From positions 2,418,001-2,482,000 of the forward strand of contig NZ_JAUSZX010000001.1 of the NCBI RefSeq assembly GCF_030818015.1: DNA of 64,000 nucleotides, read 5' to 3'. A program made the position numbers and the translations under genes. Each line of letters begins with the position of its first letter. The stretch's first letter is position 1. The DNA is from Arthrobacter globiformis. Lineage in GTDB: Bacteria; Actinomycetota; Actinomycetes; Actinomycetales; Micrococcaceae. Below the pieces are notes generated by a model, which was not told the origin of the DNA, did not search any database, and worked only from the letters and a program-made list of their open reading frames with translations. Shown piece by piece: positions 9,482 through 19,111 of this stretch.

Positions 9482-10903
9482 CTAGCTAGTGAAGCGACGC
9501 TGAAGTTCCTCCTCTACCTTTTCCAAGCTGCGGCCTTTGGTTTCGGGAATTGATCGGATGTAGAAGATGAGTGTTCCGATATTGATCACGGCGAAGAGGA
9601 AGAATGTAGAGCCTTGGATCGAGTCGATAAGGATGGGGAAGACCAAGGATACGATCGTGTTGGCGATCCAGACGAAGGAGATCGCGAGTCCGGTAGCGAA
9701 TCCACGGATCCTCAACGGGAAGATCTCGGCCAGCAGGAGCCAGAAGATCGGCCCGATGCAGGCCTGCATGAACAGGAGGAATAGCAACATGCCTGCCAGG
9801 ACGAGGTAGGAGCGAAGTGAAGACTCCGGCAAAAGGAAGAAGATGCCGATGAGAGCCAGTGCCGCGGTCAGTCCGGCTTGGCCAGTAATGATGATTGGAC
9901 GCCGGCCAACTCCACGATGCAGCAGATAGATGCCCAGCAGGGTTGCGAGCACGGACACCACGCCGTTGCAGATGGTTGCCACCAGGGACGCTTGCGTATC
10001 CAGCCCCGTTGAAATCAGGACCGAAGGCGCGAAATACATGATGCTGTTGACGCCTGTTGTCTGTGAAAGGAATGCAATAGCAATCCCGAGGAAGACAAGT
10101 TTACGAATCCATGGTGTTTTGAGGTCCAGGATGCTGCCCGTTCTGCTCCCGGCGTCTTTTGCCGCCGATGCCTGCATCTCCTGAAGTTCGTCGTCGATAA
10201 TGTCCGCCGGTCGCGTCCGGAGCAACGACTTTCGAGCTTCCTCAATGCGTCCTTTGCTGACCAGCCACCGCGCGGATTCCGGGACGAACAGCATGCCCAG
10301 CCAGAGGAGTACCGCGGGGACGGATGCCAGCATCAGCATTCCGCGCCAGATGTGTCCGTCGTCGGATATCGAACCGAGATATGCGTTCGAGCTGTAAGCG
10401 ATGAGCTGGCCGGTAACGATCATCAGTTCGTTCACCGTGACAATCTGCCCGCGTCGTGAGGCTGGGGCGAGCTCGGCGAGGAAGACCGGCACAGTAGCCG
10501 AGGCTCCGCCCACGGCCAGACCGAGAATGAAGCGGGCAACTATGATTATGGCAGTGTTCGGAGCGATGGCACACCCGATGGCACCAATGAAGAAGATCAC
10601 CGCGAGCAACATGATGTTGCGTTTGCGGCCCTGTCGATCCGAGAGGCGTCCGCCAAACAGCGCCCCAAACGCCGCCCCGAAAACGAGGGAAGCGGTCACA
10701 ACGCCTTCTTGGGCGGCGGTGAGCTCCAGCCCGCCTGCGCTTCCAGGTAGTGTCATGAATGGGAGGGCGCCGCTGATGACGCCGGTGTCATAGCCGAACA
10801 GCAAGCCGCCAAGGGTCGCGATCGCAGTGATCAATCCCAGCTTCGGGCCAGTGGATTCGGTAATGCGGGGTTTTCCAAGTACAGGAGACGTCTGCGTCTG
10901 CAT
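9482..10903 (-). CDS. MFS sugar porter (sugar/inositol:H+ symporter)
   Basis: A 473-residue, 12-helix transporter of the sugar porter family: GGLLFGYDTGVISGALPF in helix 1, GRLSDRQGRKRN between helices 2 and 3, PESARWLVSKGR after helix 6, and PETKGRSLE at the C-terminus, all diagnostic. The ATG at 10903 (AAAGGA upstream) is preferred; the upstream in-frame start at 10960 would overlap the isomerase gene. It follows the isomerase on the same strand by about 20 bases, so the two form an operon for uptake and isomerisation of a sugar or polyol, probably controlled by the divergent LacI at 12384. Confidence 0.92.
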   Translation of the reverse strand: MQTQTSPVLGKPRITESTGPKLGLITAIATLGGLLFGYDTGVISGALPFMTLPGSAGGLELTAAQEGVVTASLVFGAAFGALFGGRLSDRQGRKRNIMLLAVIFFIGAIGCAIAPNTAIIIVARFILGLAVGGASATVPVFLAELAPASRRGQIVTVNELMIVTGQLIAYSSNAYLGSISDDGHIWRGMLMLASVPAVLLWLGMLFVPESARWLVSKGRIEEARKSLLRTRPADIIDDELQEMQASAAKDAGSRTGSILDLKTPWIRKLVFLGIAIAFLSQTTGVNSIMYFAPSVLISTGLDTQASLVATICNGVVSVLATLLGIYLLHRGVGRRPIIITGQAGLTAALALIGIFFLLPESSLRSYLVLAGMLLFLLFMQACIGPIFWLLLAEIFPLRIRGFATGLAISFVWIANTIVSLVFPILIDSIQGSTFFLFAVINIGTLIFYIRSIPETKGRSLEKVEEELQRRFTS

Positions 10904-10925
10904 ATTGGTCCTTTGTTTGGGAGGG

Positions 10926-11891
10926 TCAGATGCGGGCGGGAGCCCAGTCCGGGGCATCACGGAGCAGCACGGAACTCAGGAGTTCGGCAGACTTGCGGAC
11001 GCCTTCGCCGGAGTTCACAAGGACGTCCTCGTGCTCGATGTTAAGCGGGCCGTTGTAGCCGACTGACCGCAGGCTGTAGACGAAGTCTGCCCAGAATGCG
11101 GCACCGCCGGGATGGCCTAGACCAAGGGTCACGTAGTTCCAGGATCGGTCCGTGGCACGGGCCGGGGGCAACGTGTCGAGAATGCCGTTGACTGCCGTGT
11201 TGGGCGTCTCAACGCGGGCGTCTTTGGCATGTACGTGGAAAATTGAGGAGCCCAGCGCGCGTATGACCGCAAGAATGTCCGCGCCCATCCACATGAGATG
11301 GGACGGATCGAGGTTTGCACCAACGACGTCGTCACCGACAATGCCCTGCAGCCGCTTCATTGTGGCCACATTGAAGACGAGTTGCCGCCCGTGCATTTCA
11401 ACCGCCAGGCGAACGTTATGGCTTCTTGCGAATTCAGCGAGCTGAACCCAGTAGGGCTCTGCTACTTCTGACCATTGGTATTCGAGGATCTCAAGCGTCT
11501 CCGGCGGCCACGATGTAGTGATCCAGTTAGGCGCCTTCTCACCCCGCGCGCCGGGAAGCCCGGACATCAGAACAACCGTGGGCACGCCCATCTCGGAGGC
11601 CACCCTAATGGTGTCGCGCACGACCCTGTCGTGGGCAGGTCCGGTCACGGGATGGAGCTGATTTCCATTCGCGTTCAGTGCGCTGAGGGTGAGCCCGCGG
11701 GAGCGGATGGCTTCAGCTAGTGCCTTGCGTGCTGAGGTGCTGGAAACGAGCTGGTCGAGGTTTGCATGGGGGGAATCGGACCAGTTGCCGGTGGCGATCT
11801 CCACAGTGTCCATGCCAAGTTCGGCTGCAATATCGAGCACCTGCTCGAGCGGACGCGAACCCAGCGAGTCGGTAATTAGTCCGAGCTGCAT
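10926..11891 (-). CDS. sugar phosphate isomerase/epimerase (TIM barrel, AP-endonuclease 2 fold)
   Basis: The 321-residue protein has the features of xylose-isomerase-like TIM barrels. These include a start with QLGLITDSLG, metal-ligand positions in VEIATG, AVEMHGRQLVF, GANLDPSHLMWMG and HVHAKD, and a C-terminal LNIEHEDVLV. This group includes IolE/IolH-type inositol enzymes and 3-keto sugar isomerases. It is first in a two-gene operon with the sugar porter and is transcribed away from the LacI gene. The exact sugar is not identifiable. Confidence 0.86.
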   Translation of the reverse strand: MQLGLITDSLGSRPLEQVLDIAAELGMDTVEIATGNWSDSPHANLDQLVSSTSARKALAEAIRSRGLTLSALNANGNQLHPVTGPAHDRVVRDTIRVASEMGVPTVVLMSGLPGARGEKAPNWITTSWPPETLEILEYQWSEVAEPYWVQLAEFARSHNVRLAVEMHGRQLVFNVATMKRLQGIVGDDVVGANLDPSHLMWMGADILAVIRALGSSIFHVHAKDARVETPNTAVNGILDTLPPARATDRSWNYVTLGLGHPGGAAFWADFVYSLRSVGYNGPLNIEHEDVLVNSGEGVRKSAELLSSVLLRDAPDWAPARI

Positions 11892-11939
11892 GAGTGTTCC
11901 TTTCGTACGTCTTTGTGCGGAAATGAGGACGACCAGGCT

Positions 11940-11955
11940 ATCTAAAGCTTTAGAT
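11940..11955. promoter_or_regulatory. perfect 16-bp palindrome, probable LacI-family operator
   Basis: ATCTAAAGCTTTAGAT is a perfect palindrome about 50 bases upstream of the isomerase start, in the region between it and the divergent LacI gene. LacI-family operators are palindromes of this size. It is the best candidate site for the regulator at 12384. Confidence 0.6.
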
Positions 11956-12009
11956 CCCGATGTTAGTCTTAATGTCCTTACATATCAATAGCCTTGGAGC
12001 GTGGTACTC

Positions 12010-12301
12010 AGAGCATGGGGGAGGGGTCCGGGGGGAGGACGATGTCCTGTTCGTCGCCCCTTAGATGTCGAGGCGATGCCTGTCACGGTGCTGCCGATGA
12101 CGTCCGATTGCGGCTCAACGTAGGCAGTGAGGCCTTTCGGTCACCCGCGCGGATCCTGTTGAAACCGCGAAGGGCTATGCCGTCGGGAACGCGGATACTG
12201 GCAGGCTGCAGTTCGAAAGCCACGCTCACGGTGTTGGACGTATCGGACCCGTGTGGGCTGAATGCCGCCAATGGCGGCGGGTTGCCTATGCGGGCGTTCA
12301 T
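12010..12301 (-). pseudogene. C-terminal ghost of a LacI-family regulator
   Basis: On the minus strand a decayed frame reads AFELQPASIRVPDGIALRGF, which matches LFELQRAGIRVPEDIAICGF of the intact LacI gene next door. In other frames follow GSTVTGIAS and RGDEQDIVLPPD, matching its RQGEHQDIVLPVEF. So this is the last quarter of a close paralogue, antisense to the intact gene, with at least two frameshifts and no N-terminus. Confidence 0.7.
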
Positions 12302-12383
12302 AGAACCAGGCGAGCCAAAGACCGGAGAACTTAGTTCCCATGTCCGCGCTGTCAGAAGCGGGAGGCGCTAGGATCATTCCATA

Positions 12384-13385
12384 GTGCCTAGTCATCATAA
12401 GAACGCCAGGCGAGTCGGAATCATTGACGTCGCGCGCGAAGCAGGCGTGTCAACGGCAACAGTCAGCTTCGTTCTCGCAGGAAAGGCGCCGGTGGCGGAC
12501 GCCACGCGTGAACGGGTCCTGGAAGTGGTTCGCCAACTGGGCTACCAGCGCAACCGGCACGCCCGCGCACTGCGCCGCGGCGCGCCGAAGTCGCTATCAG
12601 CCGTGGTGCCGGACGTCACCAACCCTTTCTATGCGGAGCTCATCGCCGCCATCGAGAATGCGGCGAGCGGCAGGGGTTTCCTGCTCTCACTTATGAACTG
12701 CCAGCTGGATCGCGCCCGCGAGGTGTCTTATTTAGGCGCCGTATTCGACGAGGTGCCGGATGGGATTATCTATGTCCCCATGACAAGCGACGCTGTGCAT
12801 GAAGTAGAGTCCCGCTTCAATTCCGGTCCGCCGATTGTCATCGTGGATGAGATAACGTCCCATGCGGGCGCCGGCGCGGTGTCCGTTGACAACGAAGCGG
12901 GGGCCCGCATGGTGGCGCGCCATTTTCGTTCACTCGGACGCCGGCGCGCGCTGGTAACCGGCCCGCCGCGGGGACTGCCGACGTCGGCAAGCCGAGCCGC
13001 AGGATTCATCGACGAAGCCGCGAAGGTAGGCCTTGAGGTAGCGCAGGCGGCGTTCGGTCAGGTCCGTACGTCCGACGCTGGTACCGTCGCAGCCGACATA
13101 CTTATCGGTGATCGAACCATCGACGCCTACTTTGCCGGCAACGACGTCCTCGCCATCCAGGTTCTCTTCGAACTGCAGCGAGCCGGCATACGCGTGCCCG
13201 AGGATATCGCCATTTGCGGCTTCGACGGCATCGGCTGGGGGCAAATGATTACACCGCGGCTAACTACCGTGCGGCAACCGATCGAACAGATCGCGAATGC
13301 TGTCATGGATCTCATCTCAATACGGCAAGGCGAACACCAAGACATCGTCCTGCCCGTCGAGTTCATGCGTGGCCAGACAACGTAG
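12384..13385 (+). CDS. LacI-family transcriptional regulator of the sugar-porter operon
   Basis: The 333-residue protein has an N-terminal LacI helix-turn-helix with hinge (IIDVAREAGVSTATVSFVL, about residues 13-31, then the QLGYQRNRHARALR region) and a periplasmic-binding-protein-like effector domain ending with the usual FDGIGWGQMITPRLTTVRQP. GTG at 12384 is the likely start; AGGA lies about 10 bases upstream. It is divergent from the isomerase/porter pair, and the 16-bp palindrome lies between them, so it most likely represses that operon until a sugar effector binds. Confidence 0.9.
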   Translation: MPSHHKNARRVGIIDVAREAGVSTATVSFVLAGKAPVADATRERVLEVVRQLGYQRNRHARALRRGAPKSLSAVVPDVTNPFYAELIAAIENAASGRGFLLSLMNCQLDRAREVSYLGAVFDEVPDGIIYVPMTSDAVHEVESRFNSGPPIVIVDEITSHAGAGAVSVDNEAGARMVARHFRSLGRRRALVTGPPRGLPTSASRAAGFIDEAAKVGLEVAQAAFGQVRTSDAGTVAADILIGDRTIDAYFAGNDVLAIQVLFELQRAGIRVPEDIAICGFDGIGWGQMITPRLTTVRQPIEQIANAVMDLISIRQGEHQDIVLPVEFMRGQTT

Positions 13386-13813
13386 CCTGGCGGTTTCGCT
13401 GTCGGCAGGATGACGATCGAACACCCACGTCAGAAATCAGCTCCCTCTTAAGCGAGTTCGCCGCAGCCAAGACCCCGTGGAATCATCGCAGAACCCGAGA
13501 ACCCCGCCCGTATCTCGGGTAACCAAGGCCTGAACCGGCGCCTCCCGGGGCTCCGCCTGACTGCAGGGGCACTATGGCGGGCTGCGTAGCGCCTCTTCTG
13601 ATTACGCACTGGTAACTGGCTGTAACCGAGCATTTCTGCCACGATCTGCGGGAACTTCGGTGACGGGTGCGCGGAGGGTTACGTTCCGTGGTCCCAGACA
13701 GTCTGGCGCCATGACCGAGTTGGGGTGGTGTGCCGCTTGTTGCGGCAGACGGGGAATAGCCTTTCCCTGTCGGAGCGGCCTGGCGGTTGCCGATTTGATC
13801 GTGAGCTTCTTGC
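13386..13813. other. gene-poor stretch
   Basis: Only short, overlapping frames with no ribosome site or recognisable domain. It separates LacI from a transposon-endonuclease remnant. Confidence 0.4.
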
Positions 13814-14056
13814 GCAGGATACCTCCAAGCCCTCGCAAGCTACCAGCCCGGTATCACTCAGCCGCACAAAGAAGTCCGGCACATGTCCGCGGGCACGCTC
13901 GGTCCCTTTAGGCCACAGCACAGCAAAGGGCCGGGACGCGATGCCGACAACGTCCCTGTCGTGATCGGCAAGCATCGGGAAATCCCGCTCCAGCAAACTC
14001 TCAAAGCCCACATGCGAGCACGGCGTGTTGGACCACCACGAACCCCCATAATTACG
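13814..14056 (-). pseudogene. TnsA-like transposon endonuclease fragment
   Basis: The minus-strand frame encodes an 80-residue piece like the TnsA N-terminal endonuclease domain of actinobacterial elements: HVGFESLLERDF (catalytic Glu region), then DVVGIASRPFAVLWP, then HVPDFFVRLSD (catalytic Asp region). The third catalytic element (usually a VDVK-type strand) is not preserved and the frame decays afterwards. No TnsB/TnsC/TniQ partner is seen. This is a relic of a Tn7-like or related element. Confidence 0.6.
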
Positions 14057-14404
14057 CTTGCCAAGCCAAGGAAAAGAAGGAACGGACAGGCAGCGCAGAC
14101 TCCAACCGCAGCGACGCCAAAGCCGAGAACACCGGCTCATCCAGCACGCGCCCTGACATCTGGACTGAAAACGGACAAACAAAGAAGTCAACCTCCCCTA
14201 TCCCCCTGTGCTTTGAAGGCCGATATCCGGCCTTCCGTCGACCTAAGTGGTTTCCGCTGTCAGCTTGGGGTGTATTTCAACCTGATATGAGGATCCGCCC
14301 CACTACGCCTGTTCCCGGTGTCGCGACGCTTAAAGGCGGCCGCCGACTCGCTTGTGCTTGTCTACAAGGACATCCAGCCCATTGCTGGCCTTGGGCCGCA
14401 AAGA
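14057..14404. other. gene-poor stretch
   Basis: About 350 bases between the TnsA fragment and the terminator hairpin. I see no supported gene. Confidence 0.35.
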
Positions 14405-14441
14405 GGATCGCCCTCGACCGAGCCTCGGTCGAGGGCGATCC
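14405..14441. terminator. strong hairpin downstream of the MHS transporter
   Basis: A perfect 17-bp stem (GGATCGCCCTCGACCGA and its complement) with a 3-base loop, about 110 bases past the stop of the minus-strand MHS gene. There is no long T-run, so it may act with Rho or in both directions. Confidence 0.7.
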
Positions 14442-14551
14442 CCGAAGTGCGGGGCGTTACGCCAGCAGAGCAGCAGTGCCGTCGGAGAGCAGCCTCTAAC
14501 GCTTATTGAGGCAGTTCCAGAGAACCGGTCCTCCGCCGAGGAGAAGGACCC

Positions 14552-15969
14552 CTACGGCTTGGAACCCTTCGCCTGGATCCCGCCGGGTGCAGTCCCGGAG
14601 AGCAGGTGCTCACCCTCCAGTACCTCGGGGTCGGCCGGAGCTACGGTGACACGCCCGGCCCGGCTGCCAGTCTCCGGGAGCGTGAAGTAGACGATGAGAC
14701 TGAGGGAGACAATGGCGATCATGTAGACCGCGACGTACATGGGTTGTCCCGCGCCGACGAATGCGGCGGCGATCAGTGGTGCGGTGCCACCGAAGACGGC
14801 GATCACAATCTGATGCGCGAAACCAATGCCGGATACCCGGACTGAGGCCGGAAACAGCTCGGCCTGAATGGTCGGGTAAACGGACTGCCAGATACCGAGA
14901 ACCACCCATCCGGATGCCGAAACCAGAACGTACGCCGAAGCCCGGCTGGTTCAGCAGCAGGAGCAAGGGGTAGAAGAGCACGATCATGCCGATGGCACCG
15001 ATGATGGGGAAGATCTTGCGGCGGCCGAGTCGATCTGACAGCGCGCCGCAGACTGGCACGATGACGACGAGCAAGGCCAGCCCGATGACGCTCCCGGCCA
15101 GGGTGGAGGACAGGTCCCGGCCGGTGGTCAGCTTGGCGTAGGTGGGGAGGAAGGTGGCCCAGGTGTAGTAGGCCACTGCCGGGGCAGAGAGCGCCGCTGC
15201 CTGCAGCAGCGCCTTCGGGTGTTCGCGGAGCAGGTCCATCAGGCGCGCCCAGGCGGACTTTTGATCGACGAGGGTACTTGCCTCAAACTCAGGGGTCTCG
15301 TCTGCGCGGGCCCGCAGGATGAGACCGACGACGCCGAGGACGCCACCTACGAGGAAGGGAATGCGCCAGCCAAAGGAGGCGAGGTCGGCGGGAGCAAAGG
15401 ATGAGGTCACCATCGCCGCGCCGCCGGTCGCTGCAAGGGTCGCGAGGCCGCTTGCCATGTTGGAGAACGAGCCGAACAGGCCCCTCCGGTTCGCGGGAGC
15501 GTGTTCGACCATGAACGCGATGGCGCTCTGCTGCTCAGTGCCGGCCGAGATTCCCTGGAGGATGCGTGCAACCAGAAAGAGCACCGGTGCTGCGTAGCCG
15601 ATCGTCGCAAAAGGAGGTGTGAGGCCGATGATCAGAGCGCCGAGGGCCATCCCGGAGATGGACAGCGTCAGGATCAGCCGTCGGCCGAAGCGGTCGGCCA
15701 GGGGAGATGATAATGCCGCTGAGTGGGCGTACAACAAACCCGACAGCGTAAGTGAGCAGTGCTGCGACAAGGGATGCGAAGGGGGACTCGCTGGGGAAAA
15801 TCTGTGTCGAGAACACCGCGGCCAGCAGCCCGTAGATGTACCAGTCGTACCATTCCACGAAGTGGCCGATGGTGCCTGCCACCATGTTGACGGGGCGGTG
15901 AGGGCGTTCGGACACTTCGGGAAGCTCCGAAGGGTCCGGGCTGCCGAAGGCTTCTTTTGAGGTCTTCAT
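14552..15969 (-). pseudogene. MHS-family metabolite:H+ symporter (MFS), two frameshifts
   Basis: Three frames together give a complete MHS transporter like KgtP/ProP. The first starts at ATG 15969 (GGAGAG upstream; 15981 is the alternative) and includes GHFVEWYDWYIYGLLAAVFS, the family's hallmark. The second begins at SPLADRFGRRL after a break in the G-run at 15701-15704. The third begins near 14940 (VVLGIWQSVYPTIQAELFP) and runs to the stop at 14552. Intact relatives import dicarboxylates, betaine or aromatic acids. Apart from the two indels the coding is good, so the damage is recent or artefactual. Confidence 0.83.
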
Positions 15970-16680
15970 TGAACTCTCCATATTTTCACGTTTGCTGGGG
16001 GAGGGGTATTGGAATTTTCGGGAGAACCGCAACGACGTGGTGGGTCGGTCTTGCCCGCCTGTACCTCGCTCATGGGTATTGCCGAGGGCAAACTCCAGGG
16101 AGCCTATGCATCTGGCTGGTAATGAGATCGGATGCAGTGATCGCGTCGCTGAGATCGGTTGCAAGAAACAATACGTAGGGTAGGCGGGTCTGTGAACGAA
16201 TTTTTTCGATTCGGAAACGAGGTCTCGATCTTGCGTCAGCGGCTGATAGGAGTACCTGCTGACGCCCTTGTTCGACGGCTCGGCGCGGACCGGGCTGGGC
16301 GAAGGGGCCGTGGCAAAGCCCGGGATGGCAGCCCGGGTGTTCGGTGTCAGGGGCTGCCTCTGGTGCTTAACGGCAAAGGCTATTCCGTCGAAGAGGAGAC
16401 GCTCCGGGTTGGATCGACCTAATGCGGTGGCCGGCCCCGACCCTCAGGGGCCAAGGTGCGCGACGCCATCGGAAGCCTGCCGATTAATCGACCGCTGTTG
16501 GCCGGGGGAGGTCAGCGACCGGGGCAGGAACGACGTGGAACGTGCCTTGGCAAGCTTTAGCGGCGCCGCGGTATCACGCTGCGGTGAAAGGGCCCGCCGG
16601 AAGCTCACGCGCTATGGAACTTGCCGTCGCGCTGAGAGCGGAGCACAGCCGGCTTGACCCGCACGCCCCGGACTGAGCCG
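15970..16680. other. gene-poor, possibly decayed stretch
   Basis: No frame here resembles a known family. A plus-strand frame at 16268-16657 is long because of G+C content but lacks a ribosome site and has an atypical, Arg/Cys-rich composition. It probably contains unrecognisable remnants, as both neighbours are broken genes. Confidence 0.4.
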
Positions 16681-17064
16681 TTATCCCTCAATTGGCAGGG
16701 GCTTTTCGTTGTTGAGATCAAGGAATTGGACGCCGGACCAGGCGCAGTCCAGGCTGCCGTGCGCTGCCCAGTACTCGTCCCAATGCGCAAGTTTCCATCG
16801 GTCTCTTTCCAGGCCCCTTCGAATAAGTCGTTCCCGGAGAACGTCCTGGGGGACCTGTACCCGCACCACCGTGGTCTGCGAGGGGGGCCAGTGGAACTCT
16901 TCTGCGGCGCGCGCCAGGTAGTCCGGTACGGCGAAGTAAGCGCCGAAGGGTGCGTCAAGTACGACGGATCTTCCCAGCCGCAGGTTCACTCCTGCGACAT
17001 CCATGAGTGTCTGGTACTCCAGGGGCAGCAGGTTTTCCCTCCGGGAGATTGCCCACCCGGCCAT
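16681..17064 (-). pseudogene. C-terminal half of an AAA/P-loop ATPase
   Basis: The frame reads LPLEYQTLMDVAGVNLRLG, VVLDAPFGAYFA, VVRVQVPQDVLRERL and GLERDRWKLAHWDEYW in order. This is typical of the C-terminal part of small P-loop kinase-like AAA proteins of actinobacteria. The Walker A region is missing: at about 17050-17064 the sequence switches to part of an isomerase gene on the other strand. It is therefore a 5'-truncated remnant made by rearrangement. Confidence 0.7.
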
Positions 17065-17455
17065 TCGTGTTCTCTACGACCAGGCCAACCTCACGTTCAC
17101 CCACGACGAGACGTTCGAGGAGGCCTTTGCCGTCCAGGGCGACCTGATCGGTCACGTCCACGTGAAAGATCTCGTGTTCACCGATCCCAACGCGGCCTTC
17201 CGCGCCACGGAAACGGCCCGCGTCGACGCGTCCGAGCGCGCCGTCCGGTCACGTGTCATCGGCACCGGCGTCCTTCCCTGGCCCCAGATCCTCGCGGCGC
17301 TGCTGCGCCACGGCTACGATGACCTGCTGAGCATCGAGTACGAGTACCGCTGGCACCCGCAAGACCTCCCCACCCCCGAGGACGGATTCCGGGAATCCGC
17401 GACCACACTGCGCGGAATGCTCACTGATCTCGCTGAGATGGAGAACGCCCGATGA
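17054..17455 (+). pseudogene. C-terminal part of a sugar phosphate isomerase/epimerase
   Basis: From His at 17054 the frame has the second half of a TIM-barrel isomerase: VLYDQANLTFTHDETFEEAF (metal-site Asp region), LIGHVHVKDLVF, GVLPWPQILAALLRHGYDD, LLSIEYEYRWHP. About 150 N-terminal residues are lost at the junction with the ATPase remnant. Its stop overlaps the start of the Gfo/Idh/MocA gene (17452-17455, ATGA), so the two were once a coupled pair in a sugar or inositol pathway. Confidence 0.78.
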
Positions 17456-18451
17456 ACGCCCAGCGTCTCCGCGTCGGCGTCATCGGCGCAGGCAATATCG
17501 CCACCATCGCCCAACTGCCCACACTCGTACAGCGCGACGATGTCGAGTTGGCAGCCCTGGTATCCTGCCGCGAGGACCCGGGAAACCTGGTCCGGCGCTG
17601 GGGCTTCGGCGCCGCCTACCGGTCCGTCGAGGACATGCTGGACGCGCAGGACCTGGACGCCGTCTTCGTCCTCACACCCCGGTCCGAACACGCCCACGCC
17701 GTCCAGCTGTGCCTTAACAATGACGTCGACGTGTTCTGCGAAAAACCCCTGGCGCCGGCCACCGAGGAGGCAGAACGTCTGGCGGACCTCGCCGACGAGC
17801 GCGGCCGCATCCTGATGGTCGACTTCAACCGCCGCTACGCACCTGTCTACACGGCAGGGCGTGAGGCGTTCGGTGAGAAAGGCGCTACCTTCTGCGTCGC
17901 GCAAAAGAACCGCCCCGGATCGGAATACCGCGCCACGTTCGAGAACGCCATCCACATGGTCGACCTGCTCCGCTGGTACTGCGGCGGCGAACCCGTGGAC
18001 GTGGCCGCACACGCAGCCGGCGACGACCCCTGGGAAGAAGACGGCGTCGCAGCCATGATGCGATTCAGCACCGGCAACACCGGAGTGCTCATGGCAGCCC
18101 GAACAGCAGGTGCCTGGAACGAGAAACTCGACGCCTACGGCGACGGAAAGACCGTCGAAGTCAGGGCACCGGAAACCGTCTCGACCACCGTCTAGGGAGT
18201 CACCACCTCACGGGAGCTCAGCGCCGAGGCCTACGGCTGGGCCACAGCGACCGATACGCTCGGATTCTCCGCCGCCGTCCACCATTTCCTGGACCGGGTC
18301 GCCGACCGGGGCCCAGCCACTGACCTCCGGCCGCGAAGCCGTCCATACCCAGCGGCTGCTCGACCGGATCCTCGCCGCCTCCGGACTGCCCACAGAAGGA
18401 CAAGAAGGCCGGCAATGGGCCAGCCACGCCACCAGCGCGAACAACAGCTAG
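17452..18451 (+). pseudogene. Gfo/Idh/MocA family oxidoreductase with in-frame stop and frameshift
   Basis: The first 247 codons encode a normal Gfo/Idh/MocA N-terminal Rossmann domain (VGVIGAGNIATIAQLP) and the catalytic EKPLAPATEEAE. TAG at 18193-18195 then interrupts the frame. The same frame continues with family-like sequence (TSRELSAEAYGWATATDTLG, then FLDRVADRG) and shifts near 18320 into the true C-terminus (SGREAVHTQRLLDRILAAS, stop at 18451). Both lesions fall in the C-terminal third. Translation would give a truncated protein, probably inactive. It is coupled to the isomerase half upstream. Confidence 0.82.
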
Positions 18452-19111
18452 TCAGCACGGGCACGTACGCCACCCTGGACCGGGGATGGCAGACAACAGG
18501 GCGTCAACAGTGCAGCAGAAGGTCAGGGCACGGAGCGACGCCCACTGAAGCAGCCGCGCCCGGAGCGATGGCACACTCTTTGAAAACACCTCAAGTAAGG
18601 ACCTGGAAAGATGAAACGAGCAGCCCACCAGCCAGCCGCTGGGCAGCAACGGACAAGCGTCACGGACGGACGAGATCCTAGATTGAGCGCGCCGTCAGCG
18701 CAAATAATCCAGCCAGCGCAACTGAGGCAAAGTTCACGCCCCGGCGTAAGTGTTTGCACCGCGAGGACGCGCAGGGGAATTATGAGCGGTCTGGATGTTT
18801 CCTTTAGCCCCTTTTGAGCCACTCCCCCCAGCCGTTTTCGAACGCCGATAATGGAGATTCCGTCAAGCTAGCACGGGTCCAGTTGGTGCGTAGCGGCTTC
18901 CCGATATGGGCTTCAGGAGTGTGGTCGGGCCCAGGTGCTAGTACAGGGTTTCCCGGCTGATGCCGTAGTCACGGACAGGGCGGTTCCAGAACATCCCCGA
19001 GGGGTGCGCTGGAGCATCTGGCGGTGGCCCTTCCGGAGGCCTCGTCAGTGAAGGCCCGGAAAATCGAAGGTTAAGGGCGGGGAATGTGACCGCCGTGACG
19101 TGGTGCGCTGG
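18452..19111. other. gene-poor stretch with a possible resolvase tail
   Basis: No intact gene. On the minus strand near 18945-18985 a 12-residue piece, PVRDYGISRETLY followed by a stop, looks like the recognition helix of a serine resolvase/invertase C-terminus. It is too short to call firmly. The rest shows nothing recognisable. Confidence 0.35.

Noticed and set aside
16268..16657. 129-codon plus-strand frame in the decayed region
   Set aside because: Arg/Cys-rich composition typical of wrong-frame translation of G+C-rich DNA, no ribosome site, no similarity to a family I know.
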